This document shows, one piece after another, positions 23,234-33,461 of a stretch of 64,000 bases of DNA (positions are counted from its first letter, which is position 1; the number at the start of each line of letters is the position of its first letter). The notes under the pieces were generated by a model, which made no database searches, was not told where the DNA came from, and saw only the letters and a list, made by a program, of their open reading frames with translations. Location of the stretch: contig QRDG01000129.1 of the NCBI GenBank assembly GCA_012064385.1, positions 1,337,380 to 1,401,379 of the forward strand, written 5' to 3'. This DNA is from Puccinellia tenuiflora. Its lineage: Eukaryota > Streptophyta > Magnoliopsida > Poales > Poaceae. Both the position numbers and the translations under genes were made by a program.

Positions 23234-23881
23234 CTAGGCACAATGATTTTTTAATGATGCTCTAATGAGAATAAGAGTTGAAATAAAAGAGAACATCATG
23301 AAGCAAATATAAAAAATGTTTATATCTAACACACTTCCTATGCATAGGAGTCTTGTAAGAAAACAAATAATGAAGCACAATGTGGCTAGCATAGGAAGGC
23401 AAAACAAGTGCAACTTCAAAACTTTCAACATAAAGAGAGGAGACTTAATATTATTGAGATATATGAAACTGTGTCTCCCTCTCTCATAATGACCATTAGG
23501 TATTAATGCAACCAGCATATAAAAGCAACACAATATAAAGCTCAAAACCTTCATCATAAAGAGAGGAAATTTAATAACATGAAGATTTCTATAACCATAT
23601 TTCCCTCTCTCAAAATAATTCTCAGTAGTATCATGAATAGACTCAACAATATAGCCATCACATAAAATATTCTTATCATGATCCACATGCATAGAAGTAT
23701 TATTACTCTCCACATAAGCAAAATCCTTCTCATTAGTAATAGTGGGAGTAAAACTATCATAGCCATCATTGTAATCATTATAAATAGGAGGCATATCATA
23801 ATCATAATAAACTTTTTCCTCAATAGTAGGTGGACTGAAAATATTACATTCATCATTATAATCATCATATATACGAGTCAT
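23234..23881 (-). CDS. Orphan membrane-type ORF in the Athila-type element
   Basis: 215 codons with ATG at 23881. I do not recognise the protein. The N-terminal third is rich in Tyr, Asp and Asn with repeated D-Y-N-D blocks. The C-terminal half has three hydrophobic segments (about residues 105-125, 155-180 and 188-205) that look like membrane helices. A module of about 57 residues (E-R-G-K/R-...-S/F-P-L-F-M-x-K-V-L) appears twice. It lies 340 bases downstream of the PBS, where Gag would usually begin. It may be a lineage-specific accessory frame or chance reading of AT-rich repeats. Confidence 0.35.
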   Translation of the reverse strand: MTRIYDDYNDECNIFSPPTIEEKVYYDYDMPPIYNDYNDGYDSFTPTITNEKDFAYVESNNTSMHVDHDKNILCDGYIVESIHDTTENYFERGKYGYRNLHVIKFPLFMMKVLSFILCCFYMLVALIPNGHYERGRHSFIYLNNIKSPLFMLKVLKLHLFCLPMLATLCFIICFLTRLLCIGSVLDINIFYICFMMFSFISTLILIRASLKNHCA

Positions 23882-24220
23882 AGTATCATCAAAGAAAATT
23901 TCCTACTTCAAGCTTGGGGGACTAAAAAGATCACATTCATCAATACCGGCATCCCCAAGCTTGCAATTTTCCATAGCATTAGCAACAATGGCATTCAAAG
24001 AAATCATACTAATAACATTGCTACTAGCACGATTAATATGCAAATAAAGTTCCATAGGTTTTTTTTAATTTTCTCTTTAAAAGCATCATGACCAATTTCA
24101 AGATAAAATTTATAAAGCCCTCTAATTTTTTTGTTGTTTTCCATTAAACCGAACTAGTGAAAACAAGAAACAAAAATATTTAATTGCAATATCTAAAGAA
24201 GATACCTTCAAGCACTCACC

Positions 24221-24238
24221 TCCCCGGCAGCGGCGCCA
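24221..24238 (-). other. Athila-type primer binding site
   Basis: On the minus strand this reads TGGCGCCGCTGCCGGGGA. It closely resembles the tRNA-Asp-type PBS that I recall for the Athila lineage, and it follows the LTR end by 11 bases. Confidence 0.75.
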
Positions 24239-24249
24239 GAAAAGATCTT

Positions 24250-25567
24250 GATGTCTACTACGCACTTCTATTCCTGTAGACAGTGTTGGGCCTCCAAGTG
24301 CAGAGGTTTCTAGGACAGCAGCAATTTTCCAGTGAGTAACCCAAGGTTTATTGAACTCAGGGAGGTAGAGGTCAAAGGTATCCCTCTCAAGCAACCCTGC
24401 AATTAAGATACAAGAAGTCTCTTGTGTCCCCAACACACTTAATACAATTGTCAGTTGTATAGGTGCACTAGTTCGGCGAAGAGATAGTGAAATGCAAGTG
24501 ATATGGATGGTAACAAGTGGTATTTGTAATCTGTAATAAACATGGCAGCAAGCAAACATGCAACAAAAGTGACTAGAAACGGTGTTCCGATGATTGGAAA
24601 CAAGGCCTAGGGATCTCTCTCAACATGTTAGCACAACTGAAAGCAAGCAAGTGCTACTCGGAATTCTTGTTCTTCTTTATAAAGCAAGAGAACTATGCGT
24701 AGGGCTATAAAAGCACACCTCAAAGTCTGACTAAACAAACACCACAATTCAACAAAGAATAATCCATGGTAAATATCACTCTAGATAATTTATCATCCAA
24801 AGAGTCACACACGCCACCCACACTATCACCAAGGCTTTGTGTTGTCAACAATAACTCCGGCAATTATACTAGATAAACCAATTGAGTAGCATAACATTAC
24901 ATAATAATTCAGCGGTACTAACAATGCTCACAATCACATAAAGGTCACACTATGGGAGAGAGAGATAACCACATAGCTACAGTATAGCCCTCAGCCCCGA
25001 TGAAGGACTACTCCCGGCGCATCATGGGAGCCAACAACGTTGATGAAGATGGCTCCAGGGGCAATTCCCAATCCCGGCAGGGTGCCGGAACAGGAACTTC
25101 TGTCCCCTGAAATAGGGTTTTTGGTGGCAGCGGCGCTCGGATGCGTTTCTGGAGAAAACCTTCGATGTTTTGACGTTTTTAGGTCAGGAGAGAATATATA
25201 GGTGAAGAGGCGATGCGAGGCGGTGGACGAGGCAATGAGGTGGGACCCACGTGCGGCCAAGCCTGGGCCGCGCCTGGGTGCCTCCTGGGGGCTATGGGCC
25301 CCTCCTGGACTTGTCCTTCTGGCTCCCGGAGTTTTCTGGCGAAATAGAATTTCTGTATTTCTTTGGGAATTTTCCGTGCACTTTGGATTTTGGACCTTTT
25401 CTGCAAAGCATAAACATAATAAACAGAAACTGGCACTGGGCATCTTGTCAATAGGTTAGTCCAATAAAATATGCCAAAATGATATGAAAACATAAGAAAC
25501 ACATGTGGCATTTGATATAAAACAAGCATGGAACATAAAAAATTATAGATACGTCTGGGACGTATCA
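24250..25567 (-). repeat. Athila-type 5' LTR
   Basis: About 1.32 kb. On the minus strand it starts TGATACGTCCCAGACGTATC and ends GACATCA. It contains the GC-rich promoter part near 25200-25330 and ends just before the PBS. The right end abuts unassigned DNA at 25568. Confidence 0.82.
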
Positions 25568-25950
25568 AGGGCCAACAAGCATGGCGAGCGCAGGCATGGA
25601 ACGGCGACGGCGCGATGCAATGCATGGCAACATGCTCGCGGCGAGCAGGGCCAGGGTCCGTGGCGCCATGGCAGGCAGCAAGTACGACGGCTGGCGGCGA
25701 CGAGGCATGGCAGTGTGGCCACGGGCGGCTCATAGTACTGCTCGGTCGGCGTGGCCAACATGATTAGCATAGTGGCCGGCACAGCGTGCGGCGAGCACAA
25801 CCAGTTGGCCAGTGACGCGGCATGTGGCCGGCGTCCAGCTGCTTGGCGTGCGGCAGCGGGAGGCGGCCAATCACGCGGGCGGCACGCGGGCGCAGGCGGC
25901 GACCATGCGGTGTGCCGGGCTCGCGCGGAGAGCGCGGTGATGGCTTGCGG
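25568..25950. other. Unassigned GC-rich stretch
   Basis: 383 bases of GC-rich sequence with repeated ATGGC and GGCGAGC motifs, squeezed between an Athila-type LTR and a Copia LTR. Frames are open on both strands, but composition explains that. I recognise no domain or terminal structure. Confidence 0.5.
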
Positions 25951-26682
25951 TGTTGGAAATATGCCCAAGAGGCAATAATAAAGTTGTTTATTATCATATT
26001 TCATGTTTATGATAATTATTTATTATCCATGCTATTATTGTATTAACCAGAAACTAAATACATGTGTGGAATATAAACAACAAAGTGTCCCTAGTAAGTC
26101 TCTTATGACTAGTTCGTTAGTCAAGCGTTGGTTAAGGTTTCCTAGCCATGGACTTGTTAAAGTCACTTGATAACGGAATCATATCATTGGGAGAATGATG
26201 TGATGGAGAGACCCATTTAAAGCATAGCAATTGATCATGTCACACAGTTTCATTGCCAACGCTTTTAGTATATGTCAAGTATAGTTTCCTTAGACCATGA
26301 GATTGTGTTACTCCCGTTTACCAGAGGAATGCTTTGTGGACATCAAACGTCACTTCGTAACTGGGTGATTATAAATATGGCTTTTAGGTATCTCCGATGG
26401 TATTTGTTGGGTGACATGAATCAAGACTGGAATTTGTCCCTCCATGTGACGGAGAAGATATCTCTGGGCCCCTCTCAGTAGTATAGCATCCTAAGGTTTG
26501 CAAGCATGTGGCTAAGTGGTTAGTTACGGGGATCCTATTCTATGTGAATGAGTAAAAAGAACTTGCCGGTAACGAGATTAAACGTGGTATGGCGATACCG
26601 ACGATCGAATCTCGGGCAAGTGATATATCGTGAGACAAAGGGAATCGTATATGGGATTAATTGAATCTCTGACATCGTGGTT
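25951..26682 (+). mobile_element. Truncated Copia LTR, Angela-like
   Basis: It opens TGTTGGAAATATGCCCAAGA, a classic Angela/BARE-type LTR start, and keeps later family motifs such as AACTTGCCGGTAACGAGATT near 26560. It stops at 26682 where the next element begins. Neither internal region nor partner LTR is present. Confidence 0.85.
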
Positions 26683-28075
26683 TGATACATCCAATACGTA
26701 TCTACTTTTCCAAACACTTTCGCTGCTGTTTCTCCTCTAATTTGCATGATTTGAATGGAACTAACGCAGACTAATGCTGTTTTCAGCAGAATTGCCTTGG
26801 TGTCTTATTTTTGTGCAGAAATCAAAGTTCTCGGAAAAATCTAAAAAAATTCTAGAAAATCTATTTTGGCAGAAAACCCACGGAGCCAAAAGGGGAGCTG
26901 CGGGGGGTGCCCACAGCTCCCAGGAGGCACCTAGCTGCGGCCCAGGCTGAGCCGCGCCTGGGGCCCACCTGGCCAACTGGAGGCTCGGTCGACGATGCTC
27001 CTTTCGTCTATTTACTTACTTCGACCTAAAAATGCCAGAACCACCGATAGTTTTTCGAGAGAAGATATAGAGCGCCGCCGCCTCCTCGAAACCTAATTCG
27101 GGAACCAGAAGTTCCTGTTCCAGCACCCTGCCGGGACGGGGATTAAATGGGAGATCGTCGCCATCGCCATCACCACCGCCTCTCCATCGACCATCCATGT
27201 TTCCCCCATCCATGTGTGATTAATTCCCCGCTATAGGCTGAGGGGATGTTAGGGATTGGATAAGATTGTTCATGTAATAAGATGTCAGATTGTTAGGGCA
27301 TGATGCCTAGTATCTGTGAGAGTGTTTTTTTTATCATTGTTGCAACTTGGTGTGCTTAATGCTTGACACTTAGGGCCCGAGTGCCATGTTTTCAGATCTG
27401 AACATATTATAATAAGTGTTGTTTTGGATCATATCTACAAGTTGTTTGCACCTGTTATTGTCTCGAACCCGAGGCCCCAAAGTGACAGCTTTTGGGACAA
27501 CCGGAGGGGATGGTTTTGACTTGAGGGTTACATGTATTCATTGAATGTTAATGCTTTGCTCCGGTACTTTGTAAAAAGGAGTATCTTAATTACCTTTCGA
27601 TTTCTCATAAAGGCCCCGCTGACACGGGATGGTTGGACAAAAGATGTTGTGCAAGTATCTTATTGCAAGCACGCACGACTACCTACGGAATACATGCCTA
27701 TGTTTATTAGCACCTCGATAGTGTTTATTTGTTTATCTGCATGTTGCCTTTAGTAATTATTTCATGAACGATCTCATCCATGCAGCGCCCGTATTTACAT
27801 CCTTATGCCTACGGTGTTTTTAATCATGCTGTCACTACAATTGCTACTATTGTTGTTTTTACATTATTACTGCTGTTACTTTATTATTGCTGCTGTTATA
27901 CTATTGTTGCTACTGATAAATTGCACCAAATGAGTTACTTTCCAGGTGTAGATGATCTGACATATCAGCTGCTAAGGCTTATAAATATTCTTTGGCTCCC
28001 CTTGTGTCGAATGAATAAATTTGGGTTTTACTTCCCTCGAAGACTGTTACGATCCCCTATACTTGTGGGTCATCA
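26683..28075 (+). repeat. Athila-type 5' LTR (plus-strand element)
   Basis: 1393 bp from TGATACATCC to GGGTCATCA. A GC-rich block sits at 26880-27000, and the last 600 bases are T-rich. It ends 11 bases before the PBS. Confidence 0.8.
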
Positions 28076-28086
28076 AGACTGTTTTC

Positions 28087-28104
28087 TGGCGCCATTGCCG
28101 GGGA
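28087..28104 (+). other. Athila-type primer binding site
   Basis: TGGCGCCATTGCCGGGGA, the same class as at 24221-24238, with tRNA-Asp the likely primer. Confidence 0.78.
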
Positions 28105-28166
28105 GCATAGCTCTATTTATGAGTTCACCGGGGAGTTATTCCATCTGCTGCAATTTATTATTCATC

Positions 28167-29780
28167 ATGAAGAAAAACCAAGACCCTAAACCCACCATCA
28201 TGCCTTCCAGGACAAGGCGAGGTACGGATCTCTGTACTAAGTCTACTCTTGATTCACCTTCTGTTTTAAGTCAACTTGTTACACCACCACCACCACACAC
28301 TTCACATGTTTCTTCTGCTGGTTCTGATACTGTGTCTGATGAATTTGATGATGCTTCTACTGTACTAGATGAGTCTGGCTCTCTAGGTCCTTTTTTGGAT
28401 TCAATGGTTGCTAAATCTACAGAAATTGAATCTGGTGAAATTCCTAATGAAAATGTCATTACACCTGTTGTCTCTCCTGAGAGAGGGAATTATGGTAGTA
28501 GTTATCCTGATGATGCTTATGTTGAAATTGATGATGAATTTATTTGATCAAGCATGGATATTGACACTTCCGATTCTGAGATACGAAAGAAACTTCTTGA
28601 AAAACATGCTATGAATTATAAAACTGCTCATGCTCCTGAGTTTGCCATGTCTCCTATTAGCATTAAGGAAAAGGTTTATGATTTTTCTGTTGATCTGTCA
28701 CTCATATCTATTGTTGAAAATGAGCCCTTTTATGGAAAACAAAATGATAATGCTATAGAACACATGAGCAAACTCACTACTTTGAGTAGGTTGTTTTTTT
28801 ACGACAAGAAGAAACAAGGTTATTACATAACAAAGCCTTTTCCCTTTTCATTGAAAAATGAAGCTAAAAGTTGGTTTAATAATTTAGCTAGTGGATCCAT
28901 CAAAAGCTTTGATGAATTAGTTAAAATCTTCTTTGAAAAATATTGTCATGCTCATGTGCAACACGCTGCTTTGCAAAGAATTTTCAATTTTAAACAAATT
29001 GAGATAGAGTGTCTACCCGAAGCTTGGGGGAAGATTTGTGCCTTACTCAGGGCCCGGCCTGGACACATGATACCTAAAAATGAGCTCATGGATATCTTTT
29101 ATAATGGACTAACAGATGAATCTAGAACATATCTGGATAGTTGTGCTAGTTGTGTTTTCAGGAAAAGTACTCCGAATGAAGCTGAAGAATTATTGGCTAA
29201 AATAAGCCGAAATCATGATGATTGGTCTACACTTGAGCCGCCACCAACACCCCCACCAGTGCCGACCCAGACATCGAAGAAGAGGGGCATTCATGTGCTT
29301 AACTCTGAAACTATGCATGAAGCGAAGAAATCTCTTAAGGAAAAATGTATTAAAACTGAAGAAGTTAAAAATCTACCACCTATTGAAGCATTATGTGAGC
29401 CTATCACTCATCCTCCAATGGTAGATATACATTCTCTTCAGAATTACGGTAGGGGAGACATTCCTCACCGAAAGCCTCCTGATCAATGCTTAGATGAATT
29501 TGATAACTTTATTGTGAAACAAAATAATTTCAATACGAAAGTTCAAAATCAACTGCAAGAAAAATTTTATATCATCAAAAATTTGCATGATGTTTTAGAA
29601 AGAACTGCTAATGATGTTAAAGGACTTACCAAGCATTTTGTCATGGTTCAAACTCAACTTGAACAAATTTCTAAAGTACAAAAAGATTTGCTTGCTAAAA
29701 CCTTTAAAAAGGATGATAAACCAACTTGTGGAGTAATAACTAGAGGTGGTACTGCTACTCAGGATCCTTTATATCCTTAG
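28167..29780 (+). pseudogene. Athila-type gag with in-frame stop
   Basis: The frame starts at ATG 28167, is broken by TGA at 28545-28547, and resumes in the same phase from 28548 to 29780. The N-terminal part is Ser/Asp/Pro-rich. The second part (about residues 95-235 from 28554) is a retrotransposon Gag domain with W-F-N-N-L and F-F-E-K-Y motifs and a C-terminal coiled-coil-like stretch. Typical Athila Gag runs on through the stop at 29780, where the sequence continues D-P-L-Y-P then a Lys-rich linker. That stop therefore also looks like decay. Confidence 0.85.
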
Positions 29781-30717
29781 GGACATCCTAAGAGAGTTGA
29801 ACAAGAATCTCAATTAGCTGAAAATAACATTGCTAGACATCCTAAAAAGAAAAAGAAAAAGAAGAAGCATAAAGAAATACGAGAGACTAATAAGTTAGAA
29901 ATTGTTAAGAACCTGCCTTAGAAAATCCTAATAATATTTCTATCTCTGATGCTGAAACTGAAGATGATAATGAACCTGTTAATGATATTTACAAAGACAA
30001 TGAGCCTAATAAAGAAGAAAGTGATGAGGAACCTGAAAAACTTCCTAAACACAAGAAGTATAATAAGGAAGAACTTCTTGCTAGAAAGCATGGTAGTGAA
30101 AGAGAACCATGGGTACAAAAACCTATGCCTTTCCCTAATAAGAAGTATAAATCGAAAGAGAAGGAACACTATAATAAATATTGTGAGTGGATGAAACCTC
30201 TCTTTTTGCAAATTCCTTTGACTGATGCTATTAAACTGCCTCCTTATTCCAAATACATGAAAGATATTGTTTCTAACAAAAGGAAAATTCCTAATGAGGA
30301 AATTTCCACTATGCTTGCTAATTATTCTTTTAATGGCAAAATCCCAAAGAAGCTTGGAGACCCAGGTATCCCAACTATTCCTTGCTCAATTAAGAATAAT
30401 TATGTTAGAACTGTTTTATGTGATCTTGGTGCAGGAGTAAGTGTTATGCCCTTCTCTCTTTATAAGATACTATACTTGGAAAAATTAATACCCACTGATA
30501 TTTCTTTACAAATGGCTGATAAATCAACTGCTGTCTCTATTGGCATTTGTGAGGATGTTCCCGTTCAAGTGACTAATAATTGTCTTATCTTAACTGATTT
30601 TGTTGTGCTTGATATGCCTAAAGATGACAATATGTCTATCATTCTAGGGAGACCTTTCTTAAATAATGTAGGGGTTGTTATTGACTGCAATAAAGGGAAG
30701 GTTACTTTTAATGTTAA
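29781..30717 (+). pseudogene. Athila-type protease region, truncated
   Basis: A Lys-rich linker with a stop and frameshift near 29920 leads to a clear protease domain in the frame starting near 30125. The motifs are L-C-D-L-G-A-G-V-S (the Athila D-L-G-A active site) and I-I-L-G-R-P-F-L. The frame ends about 30 residues later, at the junction with the Helitron-like end near 30718. No RT follows. Confidence 0.85.
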
Positions 30718-30728
30718 CTACAAAAGTG

Positions 30729-30747
30729 GCCCGCGCAATGCGCGGGC
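30729..30747 (-). terminator. GC-rich hairpin, Helitron-3'-end-like
   Basis: GCCCGCGC-AAT-GCGCGGGC, a perfect 8-bp stem with a 3-base loop at an abrupt change from gag-pro coding sequence to AT-rich DNA. Confidence 0.55.
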
Positions 30748-31095
30748 AACCCCTAAATACATTTTTTTATCTAAATACATTTTTTTATCTAAATCCATGC
30801 GAAAAACTTTGTTTAGTATGTGTCTATACTTATATTGCGCTATTTTATTTTATTGAAAATGAAATCTCTGATCCGTTAGGTAAATCCACGTATATGTGAG
30901 TTGAAAAACATTGGGGTGATCATGTGATAATTAAATTATCAAAAAAATTAAGGGTACTTTATGTGCTGAGAAAGATTTGTGTTATTAATATGAAATATAA
31001 TGCAATAATGACCAATGCATCAAGATTTTATTTAGCTTCTATGTTGGTCGTTATGGCAATATAGAAATGGGTTATAATCCCTCCATTAGGCGTGG

Positions 31096-31169
31096 TAAAA
31101 ATCTGTAGGTTTTGAACTTACGCCATTGTGTTTTCGAGACACAATTCTACCAAACTGAACTTTGAGCGG
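31096..31169 (-). pseudogene. Organelle-type tRNA-Trp-like relic
   Basis: Read on the minus strand, the 74 bases follow the plastid/mitochondrial trnW(CCA) pattern that I remember: AGTTCAGTTTGGTAGA for the D arm, CTCGAAA as anticodon loop, and GTAAGTTCAAAACCTAC for the T arm. The anticodon stem is perfect (TGTGT/ACACA). The anticodon reads CGA rather than CCA. The 3' half of the acceptor stem no longer pairs and one T-stem pair is lost, so a working tRNA is unlikely. It is probably an old organelle-DNA insertion. I see no neighbouring plastid genes. Confidence 0.5.
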
Positions 31170-31971
31170 TCTCATACGACGGGAGATAAAGATGCTTGTT
31201 TGAGATCATATTAACGAACATAAGTGGGTATATTCACACAAAGAGGAAGTATATATAAAGTGAACTATAGAATTAAAATTCACAAAATTTAGTTCAATAA
31301 CGTGATGGCTTCAATAGAATGGTGAGAATACATAGTTATTGATAGATCATATTCATTGGTAATAGTAATTCGAAGCCCGATTGAACAGGTGGACTTGCTA
31401 TACTTGCTTTTGTAAACTAATATTTTTATTAGTGTAAGTGCTTTTTATGGAGAACGCAAATTGCTATTACACAACTACTTTTCTTTCCAGGTACATCAAC
31501 TCTTCAATTAAAATAAATTTACAATCGTTATCACTATAATAATTAAATGCTTGGCTAATCCTTTTTCATATGCCACAAGTCAGCTGAATCTGAAAAATTA
31601 TATTTTACTACTAAATATTTTTACATAGAAATATATCAAATATATTTTCTAAATGACATTGCTCTAAAAAGGTAGCCGAGTAATACTACTTCTCCGACCT
31701 TTCCAAAATATATGTTCTATTTTTTTACTCATAAGCAAGACGTTCTTAAGTGTGACCAAGCTTGTATAAATAAATATTTACATCTATAATACCAAACATA
31801 TATTTAATGAATTTGGTATATGTGTATCTATTTGACGATTTAAGTTGTTTCTAGTGTTCTAACCGACATAATTTTATCCACTAACATGCTCAGGTATGAA
31901 GATTGACTTGATAATAATAATAGATAATGCAAGAAGGTCTGTTTAAATTTATGAACTCTTGCACACATGTG
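31170..31971. other. AT-rich DNA with no recognised feature
   Basis: About 800 bases of AT-rich sequence. I see no coding frame, terminal repeat or structured RNA. Confidence 0.5.
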
Positions 31972-32120
31972 TATAGTTGTGGTTTTATGAATGTAGGCTT
32001 TGACTTCCTGCACGATACTATAAATGTGTAAATTCTTGTACACATTTATCGTTGTGGCTTTATGAATGTAGGAATTGACTTCATGCACGATACTATAAAT
32101 GGAATTTGTATGATTGGACA
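31972..32120. repeat. Two-copy 75-bp tandem duplication
   Basis: The block with TATGAATGTAGG and GCACGATACTATAAATG occurs at about 31977 and again at 32052, 75 bases apart, with a few substitutions. It is non-coding. Confidence 0.8.
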
Positions 32121-32149
32121 TGCAAAATCAAAATTTGATACATATTTAA

Positions 32150-32862
32150 CACAAAGGGCTAGCTGGGTTTTTCCCCCTCTCCCCCTCCCTCGCGTCGCCC
32201 CTTCGGAGGCGACCCGAGGGCGAAGCCCTAGCGCCGCCCCTTCAGAGGCGACCCGAGGGCGAAACCCTAGCGCCGCCCCTTCCCCGCCCCTCCCCTCCCT
32301 CGTCTCGCCGCCGCCAGAGGTAGCCGGCGGGCAAGCCCGCGCGGCAGACGAGGACGGTGGCGGCGGGGCTGTCGCTGCCCCAGCTATCTCCCAGGTGGTG
32401 GGGAGCCTCTGGATCTGAGGCGGCGGCCTCGCGCGGAAAGGGCGGTGTCGACCTGGCGGCGGTGGCGTCCGTCGGTGCTGTAGGCCGCTCTCCTCGGCTG
32501 CGTGGGTGGCGAGGTGGCGGCGGACGTGGTTTCGCGGCGCGGAGGCTTCCCCGGCGGTCTCCAGCGCAAGATCTGAAGGTGCTATCCTTCCTCTTTGCCT
32601 CTCGCTCCAGTCCACCAGCCCTGGACCTGCGCCTTGCATTCAGTGGGTGTGGCCGGAGTTGGGGCGCTGGACCGGGGGAAACCCTTGGTCACCGGTGGTG
32701 GCCACGATGCCGAAGGAAGCTGCGGCGCGGCATCGAGTTCTATCACCCTCTCCCCTCCCTCTCTGTCACGGGTGAAAGCCCAAATCTCTGATTGGGCGCC
32801 GGCAGCGCTGCTGCATCGCTCCCTCCTTGGAGGCGGCTGAAAGAACAAACGATGTCGCCTAG
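32150..32862 (+). other. GC-rich leader-like sequence, possibly LINE or captured gene 5' end
   Basis: There is an abrupt shift from AT-rich to strongly GC-rich DNA at about 32160. It has a two-copy repeat of about 48 bases (GGCGACCCGAGGGCGAA, near 32206 and 32251) and CCCTAGC motifs typical of grass 5' leaders. Frames are open on both strands because of composition. It recalls the 5' untranslated regions of grass LINEs or of captured genes. No domain is recognisable, so I call no gene. Confidence 0.4.
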
Positions 32863-33190
32863 TGTCGGGGATATGAACCCCGGATATCCCTAAGAGGTCC
32901 ATTCCTTCAAGAACTACATGGGCCGGCTACGCAAGTGCCGGCTGCAGCGTGCCGCCTGGAGCCAGCCGGATGAAGCAAGCTGCCTCGTCTACCCGGAGGC
33001 GGACGGCCGGTTAGGCTCAAGCCGGCCGTACCAACCGACAGCTCCGTACAAGTGGGCCAGGATCGTATAACCGTTGTCGGGCATCTCCTGTACCCAATCA
33101 TGACAACGGACTCCAGCCGGCTCACAGAGTAGTGATGTCATAGGGGCAATCATGTAACTTCCTTGTAACCCAGAAACCCTAGGTGCTGCC

Positions 33191-33198
33191 TATATAAA
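33191..33198 (+). promoter_or_regulatory. E1 LTR TATA box
   Basis: TATATAAA is followed by a purine-rich leader. Equivalent boxes are at 50068-50075 and, on the minus strand, at 22011-22018. It probably drives the full-length RNA. Confidence 0.75.
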
Positions 33199-33394
33199 GC
33201 ATGCAGAGGCCTCCTGCGCGAGGCAGACCGAAGAGCAGACAAGGGGGAGAGGGGCGAGAGGCACAGAAAGAGAGGAACCCTTTAGCATCATCTTCAACCT
33301 CAAGCCGGCTGGAACCTTCAGCCGGCCACCACTCGAAAACAGCTCAAGGAGCGCCATTGTAGCCCGATTTGTGATCAATCAATAAGAACAAGAA

Positions 33395-33456
33395 GAGCAG
33401 GACGTAGGGGTGTTACCTCCACAAGGAGGGCCCCGAACCTGGGTAACTGACGTGTG
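33395..33456 (+). promoter_or_regulatory. Conserved LTR module with short hairpin
   Basis: GACGTAGGGGTGTTACCTCC, then a CCTCC/GGAGG hairpin and CCCGAACCTGGGTAA. Closely similar modules occur in the LTRs of E2 (minus strand, about 7000-7065 and 21790-21852), E3 (53283-53336) and E5 (minus strand, 59612-59664 and 63193-63245), although these LTRs otherwise differ. Confidence 0.75.
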
Positions 33457-33461
33457 TTTGC

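Larger units (their letters stand above)
22367..25567 (-). mobile_element. Athila-type (Sabrina-like) element, 5' LTR and leader
   Basis: A minus-strand element: LTR 24250-25567, PBS 24221-24238, then non-coding sequence and one open frame (23234-23881) running left until E2 interrupts it at 22371. It continues at 6891-6827. No gag or pol domain is visible in what remains. A perfect inverted repeat GGGGATGCC-CAA-GGCATCCCC sits at 22519-22539. The LTR end TGATACGTC and the PBS class are those of Athila-lineage elements in Triticeae. Confidence 0.8.
26683..30717 (+). mobile_element. Athila-type element, 5' half (LTR, gag, protease)
   Basis: Plus-strand order: LTR 26683-28075, PBS 28087-28104, Gag 28167-29780, then protease to 30717, where the sequence switches to a Helitron-like end. 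RT and everything downstream are missing. Its LTR start (TGATACATCC...GTATCTAC) differs from the other Athila-type element in this window, so it is a separate family or subfamily. Confidence 0.85.
30718..32862 (-). mobile_element. Candidate Helitron fragment or composite insertion
   Basis: On the minus strand the sequence ends with an 8-bp GC hairpin (30729-30747), 11 further bases finishing GTAG at 30718, and T as the next host base. Helitrons end with a hairpin about 10-12 bases before CTRR and insert before T. GTAG would be a one-base mutated CTAG. I cannot find the 5' TC end, because E1 begins at 32863. No RepHel frame is present, so it would be non-autonomous. The interior holds AT-rich DNA, a tRNA-like relic and a GC-rich leader. 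Confidence 0.35.

Noticed and set aside
31096..31169. Functional tRNA gene
   Set aside because: The acceptor stem does not pair, a T-stem pair is lost and the anticodon is altered.
32046..32902. Protein-coding exon in the GC-rich leader
   Set aside because: Open frames on both strands follow from high GC. No recognisable domain and no conserved start.
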